Source: Azorinus chamasolen (taxonomy: Eukaryota > Mollusca > Bivalvia > Cardiida > Solecurtidae). From it: DNA of 64,000 nucleotides. Shown piece by piece: positions 39,954-50,300 of this stretch. Below the pieces are notes generated by a model. It was not told the DNA's origin. It searched no databases and worked only from the letters and a program-made list of their open reading frames with translations. Position 1 is the first letter of the stretch, and each line of letters begins with the position of its first letter. Both the position numbers and the translations under genes were made by a program. The DNA lies in contig OY755240.1 in NCBI GenBank assembly GCA_963576725.1, positions 64,320,412-64,384,411 on the forward strand, written 5' to 3'.

Positions 39954-40157
39954 CAGTAAAACCTCTCTTAACCGGCCGTTAAATTTAGTATGAATATCGG
40001 TCTTGGAGACAGGTAGCAGCTTAATGCAGGGTGAAAGTCATGCAGAAAGCTCCTAGAGGAGCTTTCTGCATGACTTTCATCCCGCATTAAGCAACCACCT
40101 GTCTAAAAGTATCTAAATTCTTATCTACTAGAATTCCGGTTAAGAGAGGTTATACTG
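39954..40157. mobile_element. P1 MITE, first of a tandem pair
   Basis: CAGTAAAACCTCTCTTAACC to GAGAGGTTATACTG, TA-flanked. Confidence 0.92.
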
Positions 40158-40162
40158 TACTA

Positions 40163-40366
40163 CAGTAAAACCCCTCTAAACCGGACGTTGAATTTAGTAT
40201 AGGTATCGGTCTTGGAGACGGGTGGCAGCTTAATACAGGGTGAAACACATGAACAAAGCTCCTCTATGAGCTTTCTGCATGACTTTCATCCTGAATTAAG
40301 CAGCTACCTGCCTAACAGTATCTAAATTCTTCTTTACTAGAATTCCGGTTAAGAGAGGTTTGACTG
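40163..40366. mobile_element. P1 MITE, second of a tandem pair
   Basis: CAGTAAAACCCCTCTAAACC to GAGAGGTTTGACTG. Starts 6 nt after the first copy; more diverged core (AAGCTCCTCTATGAGC). Confidence 0.9.
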
Positions 40367-40808
40367 CATATCACTTTAAACGGGGCTGTTATAATTACGT
40401 TTGGACGTGTAGATTTCGGGACGGGCTCTTGGTGTTTTGGACTTTTCTGAGGCATAAACAGGAGTAGTGTAGAGGGATTCGCTTGAACCCCGCCAATCTC
40501 CGCTCAGATTATAAAGTAGTCATTAACTTTCTGGGATTTGAAAACTCTGTAGAACCAGGACAGTCTCCGAGTTTTACCGAGTTCTATATTGTTTGACATA
40601 TACTCTGATCTGTTGTAAACTATGCAGAATAAGATCAACATGAACCCGAGTTTTAAACGCGGTGGATGACATGAATCTACACTGTTTGTCAAATCTAAAC
40701 GTTGGTTTCATTTAGTAGGGCTCATTTGAATTCCATTCACCTGTCACACGACCTGCTCCAAACACTCCAAACGCGAATATTTGAACCCATTATACCGCTG
40801 TTAAGACT
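40367..40808. other. No gene or element recognised
   Basis: Unique-looking DNA between repeats. Confidence 0.4.
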
Positions 40809-41060
40809 TTAACCATTCTCTTGCTGTTCACGTCAATATACTAACCTGTACATAGTGAAGACCCTGACAAGACAGTTCCTGTAGCAGCTGTCCCATCAGG
40901 ATCAGCACTATTTACAAGTGGATTGTGCAACCACTGTACCACACAGCAGTGATATTGCACAGAGAAATATTTGTAGACAGTGAAGATATATGTAATTATA
41001 CAATAGGACGTGGGTAAAATTGGAGAAATATATTTTAAAATTCAGCAAGAGAATGGTTAA
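40809..41060. mobile_element. H4 MITE, reverse
   Basis: TTAACCATTCTCTTGCTG to AGCAAGAGAATGGTTAA; hairpin slightly decayed (GACAGTTCCTGTAGCAGC). Confidence 0.88.
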
Positions 41061-41116
41061 ATTTTGATCTGGTTAGTTTTAAAGTTTAACAGTTTAACCG
41101 TATGTTGGTACATGTA

Positions 41117-41327
41117 CAGTAAAACCATTCTAGGCCGGAGATTTTGTAAGAAGAATTAGGATCTATTTAGGCAGATGGAAAGTGGAACATTGTAGTCATT
41201 TTAGAAACTAACGAAACAGGTCTATCAAATTCCATCAGCATTCAGGGCTGACCCTGATAAGACGGCTGATCTGGGCATTCTCTGTTTGTATATGCGCGAA
41301 AACACGTTTGCATGAAGGAATGGGTTA
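41117..41327. mobile_element. P1 left part joined to reversed H1b right part
   Basis: CAGTAAAACCATTCTAGGCC runs to GGCAGATGGAAAG, then H1b (ACATTGTAGTCATTTTAG) to GAAGGAATGGGTTAA. Confidence 0.7.
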
Positions 41328-41361
41328 ATACTTAAATGGTGAGTTTTACAGTTTATAGTTT

Positions 41362-41665
41362 TACGGGTACAATACACCCCACCCCCTCTAACCGGGGTTT
41401 TAGTAGAAGACTTAAGATCAATTTAGGCAGGCGGTTGTTGTTTAATGCAGGGTGCAAGTCATGCAGAAAGCTCCCAAAGGAGTTGAATATTAATGCAAGA
41501 AATGACGACATCATGAATATTTATTAGCTGAACTTTTATAATGACATGTGCACATATAATTTCATAAGAAAACAGAACAGACCGTGATCAGGCTGTAGGA
41601 GCCGTCTAATCTAGGTCTGCCCAGTTTGCAAAGGCGTGAAGTGTTTATACGAATGAAAGGGTTAA
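41362..41665. mobile_element. P1 left half joined to reversed H1a right part
   Basis: P1 stops inside its hairpin (GCAGAAAGCTCCCAAAGGAG). H1a then continues from GAATATTAATGCAAG to GAATGAAAGGGTTAA. Confidence 0.7.
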
Positions 41666-41876
41666 CCCTTTCCCTCATATTGACGACTTGACGACTCTGT
41701 AAAAGTCACTTTTGAAACCATTGTGATAGATAGAGCATTTGCTCCTATAGGAGCAAATATTCTATTTATCACAATGGTTTCAAACTACAAAATTCTAAAA
41801 ATTTCCTTTTCTCTAGTTAATGCTCCTTTTTTAATAAATAGGTTGTATCTAAAAATAGCATATGAGGTAATGTAAC
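41662..41876. mobile_element. H2 MITE sharing TTAA with the previous H1a end
   Basis: TTAACCCTTTCCCTCATATT, perfect core, right end GAGGTAATGTAAC. Confidence 0.88.
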
Positions 41877-41923
41877 AGACGAATATTACCGTAGAGCGCG
41901 CTCGCTTGTAGAGGATAAGATGG

Positions 41924-42150
41924 ACTCTTTCCCATATAGATATCTTTACATGATGTCACCATGAACATTAATTACAGAATTTGTAATACGGGCATATGAA
42001 CACGAGATGTTTAGTTTATGACAGAAACTGTTAAATCAGGCCTTCAATATTCTATATAAAACACAAAAACAACAAAAACAGAGCTGACCCAAACCAGGCG
42101 ATTACAGCATTAACAGTCTGATCTGGCATTAACCTATTTACAACACAGGG
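41924..42150. mobile_element. H1a MITE, decayed
   Basis: CATGATGTCACCATGAACATT, AAACAGAGCTGACCC and AGTCTGATCTGGC remain. Confidence 0.5.
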
Positions 42151-42419
42151 GTCTGGACCGCTTCCTGGGGGTCTATATTGTACTACAGTATATAATAACA
42201 AGGGGTCCAACTAGCAGAACGGACATCCGTGTACCACAAGTACAAAATGTTACTCTTGCAATTTCAATGATAATTTTGTAATTCTTGCGGCTATTGAAAT
42301 GTGTGAGGAAATAGAACAAAGAGAACAATATTGTTCTCACGAGCCCAATCAATAACGTCAATGGCTACATGAGTTATCTATGCTCATCGTATAAGACAAG
42401 TGGATGTGGCGATTATGAT

Positions 42420-42685
42420 TGCCTATAAATATTAATTTCGGTCGTAGTAAGGTGGTGATTACGCAGGTAGGCAATGGGTATAGTCCTGTCTTGTCGTCGC
42501 GTCTTTACACGGAGACGTTCCTATCTAGGATGGTCGGCAATAGCTCCAGTTTCTCTCAGGCGCCTAACAAGTCGTTCTATGGTGGAAATGTTCACACCAA
42601 ATTGCCTAGCAACATATTGTTGCTCTTGGCATTCCAATAACAATGCTATAGCATGACCCCTCTGTGCTTCGGTCAGTCGTCCCAT
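42420..42685 (-). pseudogene. Tc1-like transposase fragment (N-terminal HTH), broken
   Basis: From ATG at 42685 the frame reads M-G-R-L-T-E-A-Q-R-G and then a helix-turn-helix with F-G-V-N-I-S-T-I, typical of Tc1-type transposase DNA-binding domains. TAG replaces codon 55 (42523-42521). Beyond it the family-like stretch R-R-Q-D-R-T-I-P-I-A-Y-L-R-N continues in the same frame. The DDE catalytic domain is absent. A dead remnant of an autonomous DNA transposon; no link to the MITE families here is evident. Confidence 0.8.
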
Positions 42686-42954
42686 GGTAGCAAATGATTA
42701 GATTTAACTTTAAATAGCGGAAAGTGAAGCGTACGTCTCAAGAGTATTAAGTGGTATTAGAACATGTTATTAAACTGCATAAGATGTTTGCAATTTTACA
42801 CTTACTCTGTGCGGCACGATGTATTACGCGGTTCAGCAAATTTAGATACCACGTCCAGTACACAGTTGTGTAACTGATTTTCATCACTTTAGGCCAAATT
42901 ATTTAATAATGATTGCACATCCTGCGTTTCGATTTTGGTTCAGTGTATATATGG

Positions 42955-43145
42955 AGCCGTCGCGCTGTACTTTATTACATATATCTCGAGAGCTCTCGCT
43001 GTATTTTGCTACATATAGCTCAAGAGTTCTCGCTGTACATTGCTACATATATCTCGAGAGTTCTCGCTGTACTTCGCTACATGTATGTCGAAAGTTCGCG
43101 CTGTACGTTTCTACCAATATGTCGAAGTTTCGTGTACATTGCTTT
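42955..43145. repeat. 34-bp minisatellite, about 5-6 units
   Basis: Units like CGCTGTACATTGCTACATAT followed by ATCTCGAGAGTTCT, gradually diverging rightward. Open frames across it are repeat artefacts. Confidence 0.9.
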
Positions 43146-43439
43146 ATAAGATAATATCAGATTTGATTTCATCCTTTAGACTAACAAGTCAATGAGACAT
43201 GTAATACACACAGTGGTGATAGTGAGAACACATTGTGCGGAGAAGATGCAGGCAAACAAAGAACCTTGAAAATTATGATTTTAGTAAACATCATTATCAC
43301 CATTAACATAATTTAATTGCCTGAACGCAAATATAATTGTCAAATTTAGTGATACTATAGAACAAGACCCATCTCATACTGGCTAACACATTAACAACTA
43401 TTGATATATGTGTAAATAACCGTGCAGAATTCACGGTGT

Positions 43440-43830
43440 ATATTGCCAAGTACATGTAGATATTTCAGGTTGCACTTGTCTGAATATATGTCGACGTTAT
43501 GCAATACTTTGCTTAGTAAGGATGGAGGTGTCATAACGTACTTTGCTAGATGCAGATCTAGGTTCAACGCCGTGTTTTGCTAAATAAATGTCTAGGTGTT
43601 GCTCTGCACTTTGCTACATACATACCGACGTTTTGCGTTGTAATTTGTTACAAATGTTTGGAGGTTTCAGGCTGTATTTAGCTTAATGACATTGCACTCT
43701 GTAAATTACTAAAACATGCCGAGATTTTGTACCGTACTTGGCTAAGTACTTTTCGAGTCTTCACGTCATTGTTTGCAAAATATATGTTGAGTTGTTGCAA
43801 TGTATTTTGTTAGATACATATGCGTGTCAT
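43440..43830. repeat. Highly decayed continuation of the same minisatellite
   Basis: Recurring TACTTTGCTA...ATGTCGA.GTTT motifs at roughly 34-40-bp spacing, each strongly mutated. Confidence 0.6.
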
Positions 43831-43894
43831 ACAGCAAAACATTCTGATCTGCTACATCCATATAACTCGTCTATCCAAACGTGTTTTATTTACA

Positions 43895-44046
43895 GAAGAA
43901 CCTTTCTTAAGCGGTCATCAAAATATGTATAATTATGGGTCTATAAGGCACGTGGTAGCTTAAGACAGGTCAATAGTAATGCAGAAAGCTCCTATAGGAG
44001 CTTTCTGTATTACTTTTGACATGTATTAAGCAATCCACATATTATC
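43895..44046. mobile_element. P2 MITE
   Basis: AACCTTTCTTAAGCGGTC, GCAGAAAGCTCCTATAGGAG perfect core, ATGTATTAAGCAATCCAC. Confidence 0.8.
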
Positions 44047-44194
44047 CTATTTGCATTATTAGATTATTCTATAATAATATACGTGAGTACTACCAGGAAG
44101 ACACATGAGACTTTTACAGATTTGTACTTTATGCTCGATATACAGTTTCATCCTAACAGTATCGAGAAACAGTCAGCGTCCGACTTGTCACCCC

Positions 44195-44301
44195 TGTAAC
44201 GTCTCGAAGAGACGAATCTAAAGAGTGGTCACAGTATATGGTTTGTGTGAAATATGACGATTTTAATACTTGGGTACGCACCTTTATTTGTAGCTCTGGA
44301 A
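44195..44301. mobile_element. Q element, left arm missing
   Basis: GTCTCGAAGAGACG, AATCTAAAGAGTGGTCACAG, TACTTGGGTACGCACC. Confidence 0.7.
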
Positions 44302-44424
44302 AGGTATGGGTTTTCACTCATTACATGCCTCTAAAACGTTCTAAATTTGAGGTTTGTTCTCTATCATGGTGTAAATTTTATGTCTCCCCAAACTGAAACT
44401 ACTCACCAGGTGTCGGACAGGTTG

Positions 44425-44500
44425 GATCCTGATGAGACACCGAATTATCCGGCGTGTCATCTGCATCCAAGCTGTTTGCCAATGCCTGTCAATATGCGTT
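44425..44500. mobile_element. H3 fragment
   Basis: AGGTTGGATCCTGATGAGAC, core CGAATTATCCGG, CATCCAAGCTGTTTGCC. Confidence 0.65.
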
Positions 44501-44702
44501 TAGCATGAGAAGAATAACTCTTTATCATGCTATAAACAGAGGTCCAAATAAGATTAGTCCATGTAAATTAAAACATAAAGAATAACTCTTTATCATTCTA
44601 CCAAACCCTATGTTGTGACCACTCTTTAGTAGAATTTTCTATTCTACTCAGTCACTACCGGATTTCAATATGATGATCAGTGTTCCAGAATATATCAGTG
44701 TA

Positions 44703-44897
44703 CAGTTAAACCTCTCTAAACAGGAATTCTAGTAAAAAAGAATTTAGATACGTTTAGGAAGGTTGAAGCTTATATGCAGTGTGAAAGCCATGCAGAAAGC
44801 TTCTAGAGGAGCTTTCTGCATGACTTTCATCCTGCATTAAGCTTCAACCTTCGATATTAATACTAAAATTAACGTCCGGTTTAGAGAGGTTTTAATG
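44703..44897. mobile_element. P1 MITE, complete, TA-flanked
   Basis: CAGTTAAACCTCTCTAAACA to GAGAGGTTTTAATG; core AGAAAGCTTCTAGAGGAGC; arms GGTTGAAGCTTATATGC differ from the usual GGTGGC. Confidence 0.9.
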
Positions 44898-45000
44898 TAT
44901 ATCATTATCAGATGCGGCGGATGGTCTTGATCTACACTAGTCGCAATACCCCGATGTCACGTTTTTCATGACGTGACCTACATGGTTATAGACGTTGTAT

Positions 45001-45178
45001 GTACAGTAATCCTCTCTTAAGCTGGTAACTACAAAGAAGTCAAGTTGAAGGTCTTTAAGAAATACAAAAGGTTTCTTTCGGAGAGCTTTCTGCAAAATTA
45101 ATTGTGTCTTGCATTAAGTAACTACATATATTTTGAGTCTCTTATACCTACCTATTCAACAAATGGTCACTTAATCGT
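45001..45178. mobile_element. P2 MITE, decayed
   Basis: ACAGTAATCCTCTCTTAAGC, GAGAGCTTTCTGC, GTCTTGCATTAAGTAAC. Confidence 0.6.
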
Positions 45179-45204
45179 ATGAATGCGGGAAACGAATGTA
45201 CTGG

Positions 45205-45381
45205 TATTTGCAAACAATGTAGACTCGGATCAGAGGGTTCCTAGAGGACTCCACTGATCAGGATCTGTACTGTTTGCCCTTCCAAATTATCTCCCAAATC
45301 ATAACGTTTCACACTGAATGGACTATGTTGTTCAACTCTGATGGATCATTCCACTTTGACAATTCAGCATGGAAAGGATTA
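45205..45381. mobile_element. H6-like MITE, decayed
   Basis: TTTGCAAACAATGTAGACTCGG, CAGAGGGTTCCTAGAGG, TCTGTACTGTTTGCC and GGAAAGGATTAA. Confidence 0.6.
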
Positions 45382-45407
45382 AAATAGATATTACAGTTAA
45401 CAGAGCT

Positions 45408-45592
45408 ACAGATAAATGTGCGTACACAAATACTAAAATCGTCATATCTCCACCGAACCCTATGTTGTGACCATTCTTTAGAATCGTCTCGAAGAGACGA
45501 TTCTAAAGAGTGGTCACAACATAGGGTTTGATGGAGAAATAAAGAAGTTATTCCTGAAAATGTTTAAATTTACGCATATTATCCGGACATCT
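45408..45592. mobile_element. Q element, complete and near-consensus
   Basis: ACAGATAAATGTGCGTAC to TTATCCGGACATCTG; perfect hairpin CTTTAGAATCGTCTCGAAGAGACG and its complement. Confidence 0.9.
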
Positions 45593-45639
45593 GTCAGTAT
45601 ATCATTTGGTGTCGTAAATTACGAGTATTAAGCTCAACA

Positions 45640-45806
45640 ATACACACTAACCAAGGTGCATGAAATTTCCGTGCGCCCAGGAGGGATCTGCGGTAAGTGT
45701 AGAAAAGAGAGGTGAGTTTGTATGCCTTTCAAAAAAGGTATATGGAGAAAGTTTACATTAATTCAATTTTTCATTAGTAAAAGTTCGGTTCAGAGAGAAT
45801 TTACCA
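45640..45806. mobile_element. R family element
   Basis: AACCAAGGTGCATGAAATTTCC, GTATGCCTTTCAAAAAAGG, GGAGAAAGTTTACATTAATTC, ending GTTCGGTTCAGAGAG. Confidence 0.7.
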
Positions 45807-45864
45807 CCAACTCCAATTCTTTAACATTTTATCTTCTGAATATTCATGTAAAACACTGACTTCG

Positions 45865-46114
45865 TTAACCCTTCGCTTGCTGAATATTAAAATACATTTC
45901 TCCTTCTTTACCCATGCCCTGTTGTATAATTACATATATCTTCACTGTGTACAAGTACTCCGCTGTTCAATCACTGCTGCGGAGTGCACTGGTTGCACAA
46001 TCAACTTGTAAATAGTGCAGACCCTGATGAGACAGCTCCTGCAGGAGCTGTCTCATCTGGGTCTTCACTATTTACAGGTAGGTATATTGACTTGAAAAGC
46101 AAGCGAAGGGTTAA
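45865..46114. mobile_element. H4 MITE nested in an H1a
   Basis: TTAACCCTTCGCTTGCTG to AAGCGAAGGGTTAA; perfect core. Host H1a left piece at 45831-45864 (CTGAATATTCATGTAAAAC) resumes at 46115 (TATTAGCAAAG) to about 46255. Confidence 0.9.
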
Positions 46115-46282
46115 TATTAGCAAAGTGAGTTTTAATTATGGGACATGAACAAGGGAGGGGTTCACCATGGCAGACACTGTAGAATCTATATTATTCCATA
46201 AACAACCCGAGCAAACCGTGGTCAGACATCTCCTACATGAGTTGCATAGGCGAATAAAAGGGATCAAGCAGAGTACTGATTA

Positions 46283-46395
46283 ATTAAATGCAGGACGAAC
46301 GTTAAACAGAAACCTATCTTAGGAGCTTTATGCTCTATTGTTGTTCTGCATTAAGCTCTCAACTTTTTTTTGAAGATAAATCATGTTTATCTATT
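46283..46395. mobile_element. P2 MITE, truncated
   Basis: AATGCAGGACGAACGTTAAAC and GTTCTGCATTAAGC, ending in AAGTGGTTGCTATAAAGTG, a segment shared with the copy B upstream region. Confidence 0.6.
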
Positions 46396-46398
46396 AAG

Positions 46399-46827
46399 TG
46401 GTTGCTATAAAGTGATTCCCCTTCAATTTATTTTCTGTATTTGACAGACAGTTATGACCCTTACAAGACGTCACATCTTTGTCGCAGAAGCTTGTCTGGG
46501 TCTACACTGTATATCCTAGAAGACACAATACCTTGTGGTGCCATCCATTTTGAAACTTTGTCTCAGTGATGTCAGATAATGCCCAGATACCTTTAATACT
46601 GGAACAGCCGATTCATTTTTTAACCCTTATCCTGTTCAAAACTGATATCTGCTAAAACATGAGCTGCTGTAAGTTTGAATAACTCCCAATGTGTACAAGA
46701 TTTTGATAAAGTTATGTTCGAGTGTCAAATCGTTTGAAACTTGATGAGACACAGAATTACTGGACGCTTGATCTAGATCAAAGTTAGTTTTAGATATAGG
46801 GCATGTGGCACGTAGCAGGGTAAAGGT
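46399..46827 (+). other. Distal upstream block of copy C
   Basis: The first 230 bp match copy B closely; the last 170 bp match copy A closely. See findings on the mosaic. Confidence 0.75.
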
Positions 46828-47021
46828 TTAAACCCTTTCAATAATGCCATTTGCAAACAGTGTAGACCCTGATGAGAGCCCTCTCATCAGGGTCTGGTCT
46901 GCACTGTTTGTCTTTTTACACCTTTCTCTAAAAAATAACCCCTAATTATTCACTGTAAGATTGACCTGTTTGAATGAATTTTGGAATAATCAAATTTAAA
47001 ATTCACAGTTGAAAGGATTAA
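46828..47021. mobile_element. H6 MITE upstream of copy C
   Basis: TTTAAACCCTTTCAATA to AGTTGAAAGGATTAA; hairpin GACCCTGATGAGAGCCCTC with shortened core. Confidence 0.88.
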
Positions 47022-47206
47022 TGAGGTACAGAGTAGGGTTTCTACGCCTAAAAGAGTTCAGCATAGAACTAGATATAAATAGTTTTCGTATATCTTGTGT
47101 ATATTAAATTTCGCATTTTTTTTAAATTAATAGATCTATCTGAAAAAAGTATTTTCGTTTTTTTTCTATATTTTTTATAGGTCTGAAAACCCTGTTAGTG
47201 CCTCAG

Positions 47207-47212
47207 CACGTG
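47207..47212 (+). promoter_or_regulatory. E-box CACGTG upstream of copy C
   Basis: CACGTG in CTCAGCACGTGACAC, 14 nt before the TATA box, as in copy A. Confidence 0.55.
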
Positions 47213-47225
47213 ACACACTACTTGG

Positions 47226-47233
47226 TATATATA
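47226..47233 (+). promoter_or_regulatory. TATA box of copy C
   Basis: TATATATA in CTTGGTATATATACTAGG, 81-88 nt before the ATG. Confidence 0.75.
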
Positions 47234-47313
47234 CTAGGGTGTTTTATTCCGTGGTCACCTTCGTCCTGAGTCTTGAGAAAGTTTGGATCTATCGACAGTC
47301 GGAGACATCAACC

Positions 47314-47359
47314 ATGAGGACAGCCATCTTGTTTTTTGGCCTGATGGCCATGTGCCAAG
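47314..47359 (+). CDS. Copy C exon 1
   Basis: 46 nt, ATG to CAAG, donor GTAAGT. Confidence 0.9.
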
Positions 47360-50300
47360 GTAAGTCACATAAGTCTGTCTGTTGCACTTGTAAGTTGGTG
47401 TTTGTTCATTTATTGTTCTTAAAAATGCAATGTCAGTTGAGATATTAACCCTTTCCTCCATAAATACACCTTTCTACGCCTCTGTAAAAGTCACTTTAAG
47501 AAACCATTGTGATAGAGCATTTGCTCCTATGGAGCAAATGCTCTATCACAATGGTTTCAAATCTACACAATTCTAATAGTTTCCTTTTCTCTAGTAAATG
47601 TTCCTTTTCGGTAGATTTATTCAAAGAGGTTGGGCCTAAAAATAGTCTGAGGGAATGGGTTAAACTTATCGAGATACAATGATTGAATATGCAAACAGGA
47701 TGCACACCTAGCGTGCAAGGAATTTTATCCTTTCCGCGTTGTATGTTTATTCCATTTTTTTTAAATACCTACTGAATATTCATGGACAAAATAGTTTGAT
47801 GAATTATGGAAGGTAGAACAGTGTAGCCATTTAGAAAGTAAAACGGATCTTTCAAATTCCGTTAGCAAACAGCAGACCCTGATCAGACGGCTCCTATAGG
47901 AGCCGTCTGATCTGGGTCTAGTTTTCAAATGCGTGAAATCCCGTTTATGTGAGCGAAATGGGAATTATCAGTTACAGATAAATGTGCGTACTAAAATACT
48001 AAAATGGTCATTTCTCCCAACAAACCCTACGTTGTAACCACTCTTTAGAATTATCTCTTCGAGACGATTCTAAAGAGTGGTCACAACATAGGGTTTGGTG
48101 GAGAAAAAAAGAAGTGTTTCTTGAATGTGTTAATTAATGCATCATTTCTGGACCTCTGATTGTGTAAAATATTTTACCACTGTATCCGTTAACTCGTTCC
48201 CTCCTACTGGCGCCTTTTCACGCCTCTGTAGCATTCATGTTTGCTCCATTGGAGCAACTGCTCTTGTCACAAAGGTTTCAAAACTACACATTTCTAAGTT
48301 TACTTTGCTCTAGTAAATGCTCCTTTTTGGTAGATTAATTGAGAAGTCGGGTCTAAACAATAGTGTAGGAGGAAACGGGTTAACACGCTGTAATGGCCCA
48401 GGTCGACCACGGGCCTCATTTAGAACTGAAAGCGCCTTATGAACACCAGACAATGTTTCTCAAACAGGATCGAACTCTAAATCCTTCGGTGACAAGACAT
48501 GTTTTTCTTACTCTACATTGTAGCCAACTTAAGTTTTAGAGTGGACGTTTCTTCGGTTTTGACCCTGTTGAGACACCCAGGGAACTCGCTGGGTCCCAAA
48601 CTGTTTGCCAAACTGTTGTTACAGATCCGTCTTAACCCTTTCCTCCACAAATACGCCTTTCTACCCCTCTGTAAAAATAACCTATTGAAACCATTGTGAT
48701 AAATAGAGCATTTGCTCCTATAAAGAGCAAATACTCTATTTATCACAATGGTTTCAAATTACAAAATTCTAAAATTTTACTTTTCTCTAGTTAATGCTCC
48801 TTTTCGGTAGATTTATTCAAAGTGGTTGGACCTAAAAATAGCCTATGAGGGAATGGATTAATGGCGCTAATGGGGTTAATAAAGTTTGCATAGAGTTCAG
48901 ATCCAGATGACTTAGATGCAAATGAAGCAATTAGTCTTTTATATTACGCCAAGATTCACCACCTTCTGTTCTAGGCTATGTTGTCCGGGACGAAATGTCC
49001 GAACTTGTAAATCAACTGAAAACGGCCAAACACTCGAGGCTGAGGTCTGGTGGGTCAAACTACGCACGCAACTATTACATGACGTCACCGGAAATGGAAC
49101 CGTTGGAGTATGACATTGACCAACTGTTCGAGTTTCCCGGATCCAAGTTTCTTATCAGACTGATTGAGAAGAACTTCTCTGACCCCAGCCCAATGTCCAA
49201 CTATTACATGGAAGGTAGGTGTACTGCTTTGAATGGTCTGAATAGTAGCATTTGATTTGCAGTAAAACCTCTCTATAACGGCCACTAAGTTGTGTTAATT
49301 AGTTAGTATTTAGGGTAAGTGGCTGCTTAAAGCAAGGTGAAAGTAAAGCAGAACGCTCCTACAGGAGGCTTTCACCAGCCACCCGCGTTTAACACAACAT
49401 ACTTGATATAATTTAGTGGCCGTTATAGAGGTTTTACTGTGGATCCAAATGAGACGCCCAGTGTCGCACCAAGGTCCATTTTTATTTGACATTGCTATTT
49501 GTTTGGTTTAACCCCATACTCCATAAATACGCCAATCTACGAATTTGTAAACGGAGTAGACCCAGACCAGACGGTCCCTGTAGGGAGCTGTTTGATCAGG
49601 GTCTGCTGTTTGCTTATCATAACATATAATATAGATCTGATACTATAGTGTCATAAATAAATCTTTACTTCAAATTGCTATTATAAAAAGCCAGTTAATA
49701 ATCATGCCATCTTACATGAATATTCATGAAATGTGTTAAAAAGTAACAACACTCGGACCTCTTCCCTTACGTAAAAATGTTACTTCTGTCTAAATGAACA
49801 TTTCGCATTGATCAGAATGACTTCAAGCGATACGTACAGAAACCCCAAGTCTTACTTTTGTAATATAGCGAAATCTTGTCGTTTTTTATCCAGACTTCCC
49901 CGTGCCATCTTCATCAAATGTGGAATGGAATTTTCGCGACATGGAGTACAAGCTGACAGCGCTTACGTACATGTTCTATGGCGATTGGTCTGAACTAACC
50001 GACCTATTCACGAGGAGGGTTACGAAGTGGGTGGCCCACAAACGATTTGCCTGTCCGTCCGTCTACCTAGACAAAATCTTCGCTCGTAAGTACAGCGACG
50101 TATTCACCAAATGTCTTAAAATATCTTTTCAGCATGAATATCAAGGCTTATTTAATAAACCTGCACAATTTTAAGATCCCAATTTGCTTTTTATTGTGAT
50201 AAAACTAACGCAAGATGGCACAGCGTCAGAATAATGAGATCAACTGTGTTCACGTGAGAATAATTGGCTATGTGGTCTTGCATGGATAGTCGTTGAAATT

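Noticed and set aside
42909..43154. Two overlapping open frames of about 80 codons
   Set aside because: Both translate the 34-bp minisatellite; repetitive and without gene features.
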